A DNA stretch of 64,000 nt from Acidobacteriota bacterium. Lineage in GTDB: Bacteria; Acidobacteriota; Terriglobia; Terriglobales; Acidobacteriaceae. The notes under the pieces were generated by a model, which worked only from the letters and a program-made list of their open reading frames with translations, made no database searches and had not been told where the DNA came from. Where the stretch lies: positions 1 to 64,000 of the forward strand of contig JAJYVF010000005.1 of NCBI GenBank assembly GCA_021792135.1, in the 5' to 3' direction. Numbering within the stretch: the first letter of the stretch is position 1; each line of letters starts with the position of its first letter. Position numbers and translations under genes: made by a program. This document shows, one piece after another, positions 35,462 through 44,201 of the stretch.

Positions 35462-37432
35462 TTACCCCTGCATCTGCAAAAGGCGCATAAGTTCTGCCTC
35501 AGGATCGCGGGCTATGTGCCTGACGACATTCTTGCCATATCGAAACAGCGTTGTGAGATTAGTGTTGTACCAGCAGCATTCCTCCATGCGGGGAGACAAC
35601 CCACAAAGAAACCGGAGCCTCGTCAAACCCCCGGGGCCGGTGAGCATCGCTGCCACCAGGCGATGATTCCCGTCCAGGGCAGTCACCGGTTCGCCTGCGT
35701 TGACACCGATCAGGATGACGGCGCCCAGGCTGGCGTCTTCAGTCTGAATCCGCCGCTGGATTGACTCGATCTTGGCGGTGAATGCATCCTCGACGGTCGC
35801 CAGGTCTTTGCGGACCTGTTCCGCAATCTTCAGAATCGCGAAGCTTCCATCTCCAAGCTTTCGCCAGTGGGCTCGCGGAAAGACACGGACCTGAACAAGA
35901 TCCGATGGCCGCATCTCCAGCTCGTACCACGCGGTGTCGTTCGGGAGTTCCTTCCAGAGTGAGCGATGACGCAGGAACAGAAGCGCCCGCCGCTTCGCAT
36001 TCTCGGTATCGTCGGTAGTGTCGGGGCTGGCCACCAGGCCATGCAGAGTCTCCTGATAATCCCTGAACGCAGGATTATGAAAATCGCTCTTCAGAAATTC
36101 CGCGATCACCTCATCTTCCGAAACACGGCGAAGGATTCTCAGTGCCCCCGGTTCTGCCTCCAGTCCGAGGCTGTCTGTGCTGGTCAGAGGATTGATGAGA
36201 AACGGCAGTGCTACCACGACGAACAGGGTGATCATCAGGACCAGCTGAACCCAGATCACTTCGCGCAGAGACGAATGAAAGCGACAGATCCCGGCAATGA
36301 CTATGCCGCTGAAAGCTAACTGTACCCAGCTTGTGTTGGCGATCTTATAGGACATCTCATAGGTAATCAGAACCACGCTCAGGGAATAGAGCACGGTGGT
36401 AACGGCGAAGAGCGACATCAGATAGGGCAGACCATAGGGACCAGGTATCGCGAACTCTGCCCCGAAGAACGCGGTCCAGATGCCGGCCGGGGCAAGACGC
36501 AAAGCGAGAGCCAGGACTCCGCCGATACCGAGAACCAGCAGCAGCGAAGTCGTGATGACCTCGAGGTTCTTCCGCTCTTCTTCTGAGGTGCCCGCTACAA
36601 GCGGGAACATCGAATTGGGAACGGCCTGCGCGAAGGTGAAGATCACGCGGCCCACCATGGCAACGGCTGCATAGAGTCCCGCTTCCCGGAGGAGAAAGAA
36701 ATGCTTGACGAGCACGATGCCGCAGTTGTTGATGAGGACCTGCCCCGCGAAGAAGACCATCGCCTGCAGCGATTCCCGCAGCATGTAGCCGGAACGCAGC
36801 GGGCTCGGGATGCGATTGGCGACAATGGGCGCGGCCGCAAACCAGGTGCCCGCAACAGCGGCGGCATTCGCCGCGATCACACCGCGAACTCCCAGACCGA
36901 GAAGGACCAGCAGGAGCGAGCCGCAGAGCCGAATCACACCTTCAAGGACCAGATTCTTCGCCAGGCGCTGGAATCCGCACGCGCCCTGGATATAGCCGCG
37001 CCGGGTGCCGAGAGGCACATAGAAGGCGGCCCCCATCGCCAGCAACTCCACAAGAACCGGACCGGGCAGATTCAGGTATTGCGAGATGCCTGCGCGAAAC
37101 GCGATCAGCAGCGAGCCGACCAGAATGCCGCAAACCCACGAAGCACGATGAAAGTCGCGGTAGACTGCATACTTCCCTTCCAGCGTGCTCTGTTGCGCGA
37201 CAATCTTGGCCGAGACGATCTGAAAGGAGAGCGTGACCGCCGAGATGATGATGAGGAGCGTGTAGACAGCGGTGGCATTCCCGAAGGCGCCAGGTCCGAG
37301 CAGGCGCGCAACCGCCACGTTGTAAGCAAAACTGATGGCCGTTGCCAGCCCGGATCCCGACAGCAGAACGACGCTACCCGAGATGATACGGGCCTTCAGA
37401 TTCTTCGATTCCTGAATCGGGGCATTCTCCAC
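35462..37432 (-). CDS. Polysaccharide flippase fused to a ParB/sulfiredoxin-like domain
   Basis: A 656-residue protein. Residues about 15-430 form a MOP-superfamily (Wzx-like) lipid-linked oligosaccharide flippase with 12 or more membrane helices (ARIISGSVVLLSGSGLATAIS, SFAYNVAVARLLGPGAFGNA). The last about 220 residues are soluble. They contain SDLVQVRVFPRAHWRKL and, about residues 587-597, ALDGNHRLVAA, the ParB/Srx-type DGNHR nucleotide-binding motif. Such a fusion is unusual; the soluble part may use CTP or ATP to gate transport or may modify a partner. It is first of the four-gene minus-strand group 37432-33666. Confidence 0.85.
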   Translation of the reverse strand: MENAPIQESKNLKARIISGSVVLLSGSGLATAISFAYNVAVARLLGPGAFGNATAVYTLLIIISAVTLSFQIVSAKIVAQQSTLEGKYAVYRDFHRASWVCGILVGSLLIAFRAGISQYLNLPGPVLVELLAMGAAFYVPLGTRRGYIQGACGFQRLAKNLVLEGVIRLCGSLLLVLLGLGVRGVIAANAAAVAGTWFAAAPIVANRIPSPLRSGYMLRESLQAMVFFAGQVLINNCGIVLVKHFFLLREAGLYAAVAMVGRVIFTFAQAVPNSMFPLVAGTSEEERKNLEVITTSLLLVLGIGGVLALALRLAPAGIWTAFFGAEFAIPGPYGLPYLMSLFAVTTVLYSLSVVLITYEMSYKIANTSWVQLAFSGIVIAGICRFHSSLREVIWVQLVLMITLFVVVALPFLINPLTSTDSLGLEAEPGALRILRRVSEDEVIAEFLKSDFHNPAFRDYQETLHGLVASPDTTDDTENAKRRALLFLRHRSLWKELPNDTAWYELEMRPSDLVQVRVFPRAHWRKLGDGSFAILKIAEQVRKDLATVEDAFTAKIESIQRRIQTEDASLGAVILIGVNAGEPVTALDGNHRLVAAMLTGPGGLTRLRFLCGLSPRMEECCWYNTNLTTLFRYGKNVVRHIARDPEAELMRLLQMQG

Positions 37433-37661
37433 AATATAGGGGCTCCAGAGCTCTGGGGGGAGGGAACAGTGCGAGATGGGTCTAAGCAGTATTCAACGTG
37501 AGGCACCGGGAGAGACGCTGCATAGAACGCCCCCTTTTCGACTACTCCTGTGATGCAGCAACCGGCATCCAGGCTGCTCCGGAAATCGGAGTCCATGCGC
37601 AATGTCTGGCTCTGCAGGACAACCTTTTGCAGGGCGGGAAGCGTCCAAATCAGCTCCTGTG

Positions 37662-38636
37662 ATGGAACGTCTGACGGCTGTATTGCTCTTTTCCCTTTTT
37701 CTGACTCATGGGTGTACTCAATCGGAGTCGCGCCAGGCGGTCAACCTCAAATACCGGGCCGTGGGGCCTTCTCCTGAGGTCCTGGCGGTTTACGAGCCGT
37801 GGTTCGGCCATCCGGGCCACGTCTCCGTTGGCTATTCCTCCCACGATCCCGCGGAATTGCGCAGGCAGATGCGTGCCGCGCTCCGCATGGGCATATCGGG
37901 TTTTGTTGTGGACTGGTACGGTGATCGCGATCCCTTCAACGGCAAGACCTACGAACTCATGCAGCCGATCGCGGCCAAAGAGCATTTCAAGGTCGCCATG
38001 ATGTACGACGAAACGGACCAGGAAGACGGAGCGACTGACGAGGCTATCGCGGACTTCACGATGTTCCACGACACCTACCTCTCGCCCGGCGCGCCCGGTC
38101 ACGACGCTTACCTTACCTATCAGGGCCGTCCGATGATCTTCGTTTTCCCAAAGGGAGGACACACCAACTGGGATCAGGTGCGATCGGCCATCAGTGGGTG
38201 GAATCCGCAGCCCCTTCTCATTGACGAAAATCTGCCCGGTCCCTATGCGGATGCGTTCGACGGATTCTACGCGTGGGTGCAACCCGGCCCGAAGGGCTGG
38301 GCGGCTGACGGAAGCAACTGGGGTGAGGATTATCTTACCAGTTTCTATACGACCATGATTAATAAATTCCCCGACAAGATTGCGATTGGCGGAGCATGGG
38401 CCGGTTTCAATGACAGCAAGGCATCATGGAGTCTGAATCGGCATATATCCGCGCGCTGCGGCCAGACATTCACTGACACCTTCGCCTTCTGGAGGAAATT
38501 CTATCCGCAGAATCAGCCGATTCCTTTCATCCTCATCGCTACCTGGAACGATTATGAGGAGGGAACGGCGATCGAAAGGGGCATCCCTTCCTGTAAGTCA
38601 GGGAGTGTCCAACCGCATCTGCAGTCCCTGCGATAG
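37662..38636 (+). CDS. GH99-like exported lipoprotein (endo-mannosidase fold)
   Basis: A 324-residue protein. The N-terminus MERLTAVLLFSLFLTHGC has an imperfect lipobox, so it may be lipid-anchored. VLAVYEPWFGHPGHVS, MGISGFVVDWYG, VAMMYDETDQ, YLTYQGRPMIFVF and ILIATWNDYEEGTAIERG are the recurring blocks of GH99/GH71-like (beta/alpha)8 enzymes. It would trim alpha-mannan-like or other glycan in the periplasm. Upstream in-frame ATG 37602 would put 20 polar residues before the signal and is less likely. Divergent from the flippase gene. Confidence 0.82.
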   Translation: MERLTAVLLFSLFLTHGCTQSESRQAVNLKYRAVGPSPEVLAVYEPWFGHPGHVSVGYSSHDPAELRRQMRAALRMGISGFVVDWYGDRDPFNGKTYELMQPIAAKEHFKVAMMYDETDQEDGATDEAIADFTMFHDTYLSPGAPGHDAYLTYQGRPMIFVFPKGGHTNWDQVRSAISGWNPQPLLIDENLPGPYADAFDGFYAWVQPGPKGWAADGSNWGEDYLTSFYTTMINKFPDKIAIGGAWAGFNDSKASWSLNRHISARCGQTFTDTFAFWRKFYPQNQPIPFILIATWNDYEEGTAIERGIPSCKSGSVQPHLQSLR

Positions 38637-38738
38637 GAGATCGGGTCAGCCGGCTTTAACGCGCAGGCGGGCCAGCCTCAGAGCTCCTGAATGCAGCCGT
38701 GCAGGATTCAGAACGCTGGCCAATGATGCTGCGCCGGT

Positions 38739-39722
38739 TCAGGCCGCGCGAAATTCCGATTCCGCCTGCTCCTCCTCGAACTGAGTGCCAGGCTGGGCCG
38801 ATACCGCCTCGGCGGGGTAATAGACCTGATTGATCAGCGACAGCGGGCGCCGCCGCACTTCGTCGTAGATGCGCCCGATATATTCGCCCAGAACTCCCAG
38901 GCAGAGGAGCACCAGGGCTCCCACGGTGAACACCGCCGCAGCGATGCCGAATCCGGCGGAAGCCGTGGGTGCGGCGGACACAATCGCCAGAATGCCCAGC
39001 GCGGCAGCGGCCGCCAGCGAACATGAGGTGAGGACGAATGACAGCCGCAGTGGTTTGTAACTGAAGCTGGTGATCGCATCCATGGCATACTTAATGCGGC
39101 TCAGGAATGTCAGCTTGGCGTCGCCGGCCGCACGGTCCTGGCGGTCGTAATAGACAATCGAAGTACGGTAGCCAACCCACGCCCGCAACCCCGGAAGGTA
39201 GCGGTTGCCTTCACGCAGAGCGTTGATGGAGTCGAGCGCCCGGCGATCCATCAGGCTGAAGATGCCGGCGTCGAGGGGAATCGGGTAATCGGAAAGCGCG
39301 GCCAGCACGCGGTAAAAAAGGGGAAACAGTTTTGCCAGGACTTTGCGCCGCTCCTGGCGGCTCCGTCTGACCGCCACTACAACCTGAGCTCCCTCGCGCC
39401 ATGCCTTTACCAGTTCCGGAAGCACCGCGGGCGGGTCCTGGAAGTCGCCGTCCATCAATGCGATTGCCTGCCCGCGCGCTGTCTTCAGGCCGGCAGAGAT
39501 CGCTCCCATGTGGCCCCAGTTGCGCGACAGATCCACGACCACCACGTGCCCATCCGTGCTTTGCAGCCCCCGCAGCAGTTCCAGGGAGGAATCCCGCGAG
39601 CCATCGTTGACATACACAACTTCCCAGTCCTCACCGATGTCCTTCAATGCATCGGCGACTGCCGTATGAAACACCAATAGGAGTTCTTCTTCGTTATAAA
39701 TGGGGACTACAACCGAGATCAC
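38739..39722 (-). CDS. GT2 polyprenyl-phosphate glycosyltransferase (DPM1/GtrB-like)
   Basis: A 327-residue enzyme starting at GTG 39722, seven bases after a strong AGGAGG; the longer frame overlaps the next gene and is not used. Catalytic blocks: VISVVVPIYNEEELL, VVYVNDGSRDSS, LMDGDFQDPPAVLPE (acidic metal site). Two C-terminal membrane helices and LCLGVLGEYIGRIYDEVRRRP complete a GtrB-like lipid-sugar synthase. It is last in the minus-strand operon starting at 44058, separated from the preceding gene by 91 bases. Confidence 0.93.
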   Translation of the reverse strand: MISVVVPIYNEEELLLVFHTAVADALKDIGEDWEVVYVNDGSRDSSLELLRGLQSTDGHVVVVDLSRNWGHMGAISAGLKTARGQAIALMDGDFQDPPAVLPELVKAWREGAQVVVAVRRSRQERRKVLAKLFPLFYRVLAALSDYPIPLDAGIFSLMDRRALDSINALREGNRYLPGLRAWVGYRTSIVYYDRQDRAAGDAKLTFLSRIKYAMDAITSFSYKPLRLSFVLTSCSLAAAAALGILAIVSAAPTASAGFGIAAAVFTVGALVLLCLGVLGEYIGRIYDEVRRRPLSLINQVYYPAEAVSAQPGTQFEEEQAESEFRAA

Positions 39723-39813
39723 CTGATACCTCCTTGCACTTCGAACGCAATCAGCGAAACAGGTGGGGGGTACCTGAATCAGCTCCAGCCTGCCAGGCTG
39801 GAGTTCTGCAGAG

Positions 39814-40314
39814 CTACTGCGGATCTCCCTGAAAGATACGTACCTGCCAGCGAACCTCAGAGGGAGTGAGCACAACCACATAGCGCGCATGGGCTCGCTG
39901 TGTGGTCAGAACCTTATCATGGTCAATCAGTTGTACGTTGTATTCAACATTGTCCAGCATCTGGATGGAAAGGCCTTCGGGGGAATAGAACACGAGATGC
40001 ACATCGTGGGAAAGATCCTGATAAGCGGTTCGAATACCGAGCCGCTGCTGATCCCGGACCGTAGCGGAAAGCTTATCGAGCGCGATGCCAACAAAATCCT
40101 GGTCCAGCAGATCCACGCGATTCTGATTCATGGCAGCGCTCAGGCTCTTCCATGCCTGCAGATAGTCGCGAACCGCGGCCCTCTCGGTCTGCTTTGCCAG
40201 CACGCGCGGCCCCTCCAGTTTGCTGGCGTCTACCTGCACGGAGGTCTGGGCATTTGCCAACCGAATGCCGGCAGCGAGGCAGAGGCAAAGCACCGGGATT
40301 ACCCTGATCCTCAC
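39814..40314 (-). CDS. Exported protein of unknown function, possibly NTF2-like
   Basis: A 166-residue protein with a signal peptide (VIPVLCLCLAAGIRLANAQ). The mature part begins with a helix pair (VRDYLQAWKSLSAAMNQNRVDLL) and ends with long strands (VHLVFYSPEGLSIQML, ARYVVVLTPSEVRWQVRIF), a cone-like NTF2/SnoaL order, but no ligand residues can be named. It overlaps the preceding gene by four bases (ATGA at 40311-40314). Confidence 0.7.
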   Translation of the reverse strand: MRIRVIPVLCLCLAAGIRLANAQTSVQVDASKLEGPRVLAKQTERAAVRDYLQAWKSLSAAMNQNRVDLLDQDFVGIALDKLSATVRDQQRLGIRTAYQDLSHDVHLVFYSPEGLSIQMLDNVEYNVQLIDHDKVLTTQRAHARYVVVLTPSEVRWQVRIFQGDPQ

Positions 40315-41186
40315 CGCTCCCCCCAGCGAATCTCGTTGCCCATCACAACGCCTGTTGCTACGGAGATTGTCGCCCCAGGATAGGCGGGAACCTCCGCCTG
40401 GGCGATTCCCCGCTTGAGCGGTACATCGACCGTCGTCTGGGTGCCCCTGTAGCTCTCCGTGAACGTGACGATCGTGCCGTCGGGAACCGGATTGCCGCTG
40501 CAGTCGCGCAGCGGATCTGTCGCCAGCTCGATTTCATTGCCGGCTTTCTGAGCTGTCATATGCAGGCTGCAGGGGTCACCCGGAACCTGCTGGATGATCC
40601 GCTTACTGGAGATGCCACCGGCTGTGGCAACAAAGTCGGCAATTCCCTCCTTCGACGATGAACTCATCTGCGTCCAGGCTGCGCCATTGCGCGTCTGCAC
40701 CGTGCGGGATTGTGCTGTGCCCGATGCGCCGGAAAGGTCGAACGAAACGGTGGCTGGCGCCGTGATCAGATTATGGTAGACGTCATAGACATAGACCGCG
40801 CCGCTGATGCCGTCGTGCAGATTGATGGGCAGGCGAGATGGCCTCGCCAGGAAACTGAGGACAGCTGGGTGATCGGCGGGCAGCACATCAAGCTCTTCGG
40901 TCTCCGGCGACGATCCTCCGACCAGCACCGCCAGATAGTGGCCGGCGTTGTCCAGGACTCCGGCCGCGATCTGCAGGGGTTCTCCGAACTGTACGTCTCG
41001 CCGGAGCGCCTGTCCCGGCCCCACGATGTAGAGTGCCCCCCTGCCGCTGCCCGCCGTCTGAACTGAAAAAGCCGAGCCGGCGACCACAGTCCTGGGCAGG
41101 CTCATTTCCCCGCTGTCTGCGAATGCGGACTGCAGCACAGCCAGGAACAAAACGCCGGACAGGAATATCTTCGCGGTCTTCACCAT
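40311..41186 (-). CDS. Exported Ig-like-domain protein
   Basis: A 291-residue protein with a signal peptide (IFLSGVLFLAVLQSAFA). Beta-rich segments such as LPRTVVAGSAFSVQTAG, AVYVYDVYHNLITAPATVSFDL and NPVPDGTIVTFTESY look like invasin/Big-type immunoglobulin-like strands. No catalytic motif. It overlaps genes on both sides, so its product probably works with its operon neighbours at the cell surface. Confidence 0.7.
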   Translation of the reverse strand: MVKTAKIFLSGVLFLAVLQSAFADSGEMSLPRTVVAGSAFSVQTAGSGRGALYIVGPGQALRRDVQFGEPLQIAAGVLDNAGHYLAVLVGGSSPETEELDVLPADHPAVLSFLARPSRLPINLHDGISGAVYVYDVYHNLITAPATVSFDLSGASGTAQSRTVQTRNGAAWTQMSSSSKEGIADFVATAGGISSKRIIQQVPGDPCSLHMTAQKAGNEIELATDPLRDCSGNPVPDGTIVTFTESYRGTQTTVDVPLKRGIAQAEVPAYPGATISVATGVVMGNEIRWGER

Positions 41187-42307
41187 CTATCGTCCTGACT
41201 GTAGGTGGCAACAATGGCACGCTCGCTGCTGATCTTCCTGGCAAGATCCTCGGGAATCGGTACGGTAAATGCGACCGGCGTCTGCGGCAGCAGGGCGCGA
41301 TCCATGTAGCGATCTGCCACCCACACCAGCTGGCCCGACTTGTCATAGAAGGTCGCAAGCACGTGCGCGATATTCACGACCTCGCCGCTCTGATCCACCA
41401 GCTGACCCGTGAATGAGGCATCCGGCGCAGGGTTCAGCTTCTGATTCTGGATCTCAATCACAGGATCCGCCGACGCCGAAATCAGCTGCGACACCGGATC
41501 CATGCGGATGCTCGCTACTCGGGAGAGACTCGTGCCGGGAAATTCAATCAGAAAGGGTGTGACCTGCTTGGGCAGCAGCAGGTGTGAGATCTTGTCGAAA
41601 CTGCCTTCGGACGCGATCGGCGAGCCATCCTTTGCCTGTAATGTCGCACGCACCGTGACGTACGCCGGAACGACATCTTCATTGAGAAGCTCGCCGAGCA
41701 CCACCACGCCCGCCGCGCGCTGGATGGGATGCATGTCGACGATACGCACGTGAGGCGTTTCCACATCCTGCGCTCCCCAGTCGTCTCCCGGCCCCCGATA
41801 GATCACATCCCAGCGCAGATAATTGACGGTGATCACCTGCGGAGGCACTCGGGGCTCTTTCACCAGAGGCCACACCGGCTGCCACCGGCCGCCGCTTCTC
41901 AGCACCTGCAGATTCCGCCTATCCTCAAAGTCGCCCACTACCGTGGACCAACGCAGACGAAGCTCAACCTGTGCCTGATCGGCGGTAGCGTGCTGCGGAA
42001 GCACCTGAAATCCGTCGAGCGCGGCATACGTGCGGAGGCTCGGATAGCTCCCGGTCAGATCCCGCTCAAATTCCTGTTCGGAAAATTCCCCCTTGTTTTC
42101 GAGGCTCAAATAGGCCTCCTCCCACGCGCGGCGGCCAATCTCGTTGGCCAGGTTGCGCACCGCCGCTTCAGGTGTCGAGGAGGTCTGCATCAGGCTGACG
42201 CCACCGGCGAGCGCAACCGCCGATGGCCCCGGCCAGATCGTTCCAATCGCGATCAGCGCCACCGTCGCGATGGCAAGAATCAGTGCGAGCAGGCGTCCCT
42301 TCTTCAC
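41180..42307 (-). CDS. Membrane-anchored exported protein of unknown function
   Basis: A 375-residue protein with an N-terminal membrane helix (LLALILAIATVALIAIGTIW), an alpha/beta region with SSTPEAAVRNLANEIGRRAWEEAY, and then two beta-rich domains (VVLGELLNEDVVPAYVTVRATL; VNIAHVLATFYDKSGQLVWV) resembling FxLYD-type modules. Its start overlaps the end of the 42304 gene by four bases and its end overlaps the next start by seven, showing tight coupling. Confidence 0.7.
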   Translation of the reverse strand: MKKGRLLALILAIATVALIAIGTIWPGPSAVALAGGVSLMQTSSTPEAAVRNLANEIGRRAWEEAYLSLENKGEFSEQEFERDLTGSYPSLRTYAALDGFQVLPQHATADQAQVELRLRWSTVVGDFEDRRNLQVLRSGGRWQPVWPLVKEPRVPPQVITVNYLRWDVIYRGPGDDWGAQDVETPHVRIVDMHPIQRAAGVVVLGELLNEDVVPAYVTVRATLQAKDGSPIASEGSFDKISHLLLPKQVTPFLIEFPGTSLSRVASIRMDPVSQLISASADPVIEIQNQKLNPAPDASFTGQLVDQSGEVVNIAHVLATFYDKSGQLVWVADRYMDRALLPQTPVAFTVPIPEDLARKISSERAIVATYSQDDRW

Positions 42308-44058
42308 GAAACCCGCCTCCCTGGCACGAACTCCTGATTCGATCCCGTTGCGGCTTCGACCACTTCAGCGGTCCGGTGGCGCTTGTCCGGAATCAAAACC
42401 AGCAGCAGGGCGACGAGACTGCTGCCGAACGGAAGAGTGCCCCACAGGATGCCCTGCCAGTGGGGCGGCATCTGCGGTGCATTCACAGCCGTGGCGGGCG
42501 GCACTCCATCCTTGCTCCAGATCACGATGGTGTTGTCTTCGAGCTGGTCGACGCGTCGCCACCCGGCGAAGGACAGCAGCGGGTCATAATAAGGATCTCT
42601 GACCAGCACCCATTTGAGGCCGTAGCGATTGGCATGGCGCAGAATCGCCCGCAGCGCATCAAGGCCGGCGGCTCCGAAATACTTTGAGCTGGTCAGGGCA
42701 CCGGCGCCATACTTCATCAGCTCGGGCAGCATGCGTCCGGAGTTCCACTCCCCGTCGACGCTGCTGGCGTCAGTAAAAACTGCGAGCCGCGCAATCTTGT
42801 TCCCGAACCCGAGCGTGACGTACCTGTAATTGTCATGGCCATCCCGGTTCAGCCATGCTGCCACCGAATCCACCTTGAAATCCTCCGCGTCGGCAGGCCG
42901 ATAGCTTGACCAGGCCACCGCAAGGCCACAACTGAGCGCAGCCAGGATCGAAAGGCCAACGACAGCCCGCGTCCTGTATTGGCTGACGAGTTCGCTGGCC
43001 AGGAGCCCCACGAAAGGCAGCGCGAGGAGCGTTGCCCAGTAGCTGAAGCGCTCCATCGTAAGCACTTCGAAGGCGCGGCCGAGAACCAGGTGAGCCACCG
43101 GAGTGGTTCCGCCGAGCCCCACCATGAAGGCCAGCCAGAAACCGAAGAGCAGCGGACGGAGCCGAACGACCGCGGAACCTCTCAGGAAGATGAACGGCAG
43201 GGCCAGGACCAGCGCGCCGTAGGGCACGAGGAAGTAGTTCAGGCCCCATTGCGGGCTCAGGATGTAATTCGCCCGGCTGGGGTGCGGAATCGGCGTCTGC
43301 GTGACCGGATAATGGAAGAGCGCGATCCAGAACGGAAGCAGCACGACGGCGATCGCCATACCCACCACCACCGTCATCACAGCGGTTCGCAGAACAAAGG
43401 CCAGGGTTGTGAGCGGTTTGCCCTCGTGCCGGTCCAGCAGAGTCAGAGCCAGCACAGGTATGGCGAAGAACATGGACCCGAAGAGCAGGGTTGCGTGGTG
43501 TGCAGCTGCCGCCGCAGTAAATAACGCGGCGCCCTTAAAGAAGGAACGCCCCCTCCCATAACGGACCCATTCGAAGAGGTAAGGAAGCGCGTTGAGATAG
43601 AGCGGGGCGGCGCAGGTTGTGGATAACTGCCCTGCGGAATAAACAAGAAAGCTCTCCGAACCAAGAAAGACACTGGCCAGCGCGGCAAATGAGGCGGCGC
43701 GCTCGTTCACCCACAGCGCGGCGAATCGATATACGCCGAGTGCCAGCAGCAGGATTCCGGCAAATTGCACGGCCATATAGGCCATGTCCAGACCTGTCAG
43801 GCGCGACACAACCGCGACCCACTGCTGAGGCAGCGGCGGATACGTGGCCTGCGAGAATCCTGCGTACCACTTTGCGTTCCATGGGTTGAACCAGTGATGA
43901 ACGTAATGCGAGGCAAAGAAGATATGAAAATTGGTGTCGTACGATTTCAGGGGCAGCTTCATGAGCAGCAGCGGCGCATGAATTGCAAACGCGGCCATCA
44001 ATATGAATGTCAATGGGATAGGCCGCTGGGAAGCTGAGACAGGTTCAACTCTTTGCAA
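42304..44058 (-). CDS. Polytopic membrane protein (GT-C / PTPS-related type)
   Basis: A 584-residue protein with about eleven membrane helices. KSYDTNFHIFFASHYVHHWFNPWNAKWYAGFSQATYPPLPQQW is split over the first periplasmic loop (around residues 37-80) and carries Asp/His residues at the place where GT-C enzymes bind lipid-linked sugars; the layout recalls the membrane domain called 6-pyruvoyl-tetrahydropterin-synthase-related. A soluble C-terminal region follows (about residues 385-530). It is first of a five-gene operon (44058 to 38739) with overlapping junctions. Confidence 0.75.
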   Translation of the reverse strand: MQRVEPVSASQRPIPLTFILMAAFAIHAPLLLMKLPLKSYDTNFHIFFASHYVHHWFNPWNAKWYAGFSQATYPPLPQQWVAVVSRLTGLDMAYMAVQFAGILLLALGVYRFAALWVNERAASFAALASVFLGSESFLVYSAGQLSTTCAAPLYLNALPYLFEWVRYGRGRSFFKGAALFTAAAAAHHATLLFGSMFFAIPVLALTLLDRHEGKPLTTLAFVLRTAVMTVVVGMAIAVVLLPFWIALFHYPVTQTPIPHPSRANYILSPQWGLNYFLVPYGALVLALPFIFLRGSAVVRLRPLLFGFWLAFMVGLGGTTPVAHLVLGRAFEVLTMERFSYWATLLALPFVGLLASELVSQYRTRAVVGLSILAALSCGLAVAWSSYRPADAEDFKVDSVAAWLNRDGHDNYRYVTLGFGNKIARLAVFTDASSVDGEWNSGRMLPELMKYGAGALTSSKYFGAAGLDALRAILRHANRYGLKWVLVRDPYYDPLLSFAGWRRVDQLEDNTIVIWSKDGVPPATAVNAPQMPPHWQGILWGTLPFGSSLVALLLVLIPDKRHRTAEVVEAATGSNQEFVPGRRVS

Positions 44059-44201
44059 AGGATCCCCTCACGAAAATCCTTTGGATTCCGGAGGCCTCCT
44101 GCGGGTTGCCTCGCGGAGATCGCCGAAAATCCACCAACAGCGCCTCGGCAGCCAACACTGATGCACCTCAGGGCATCCAACGCCAATGAATCTCGAAAGG
44201 G
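44059..44201. promoter_or_regulatory. Divergent promoter region between polysaccharide operons
   Basis: This 143-bp gap separates the minus-strand five-gene operon from the plus-strand TPR gene, so it should carry both promoters. I could not pick convincing -35/-10 pairs by eye. Confidence 0.35.
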
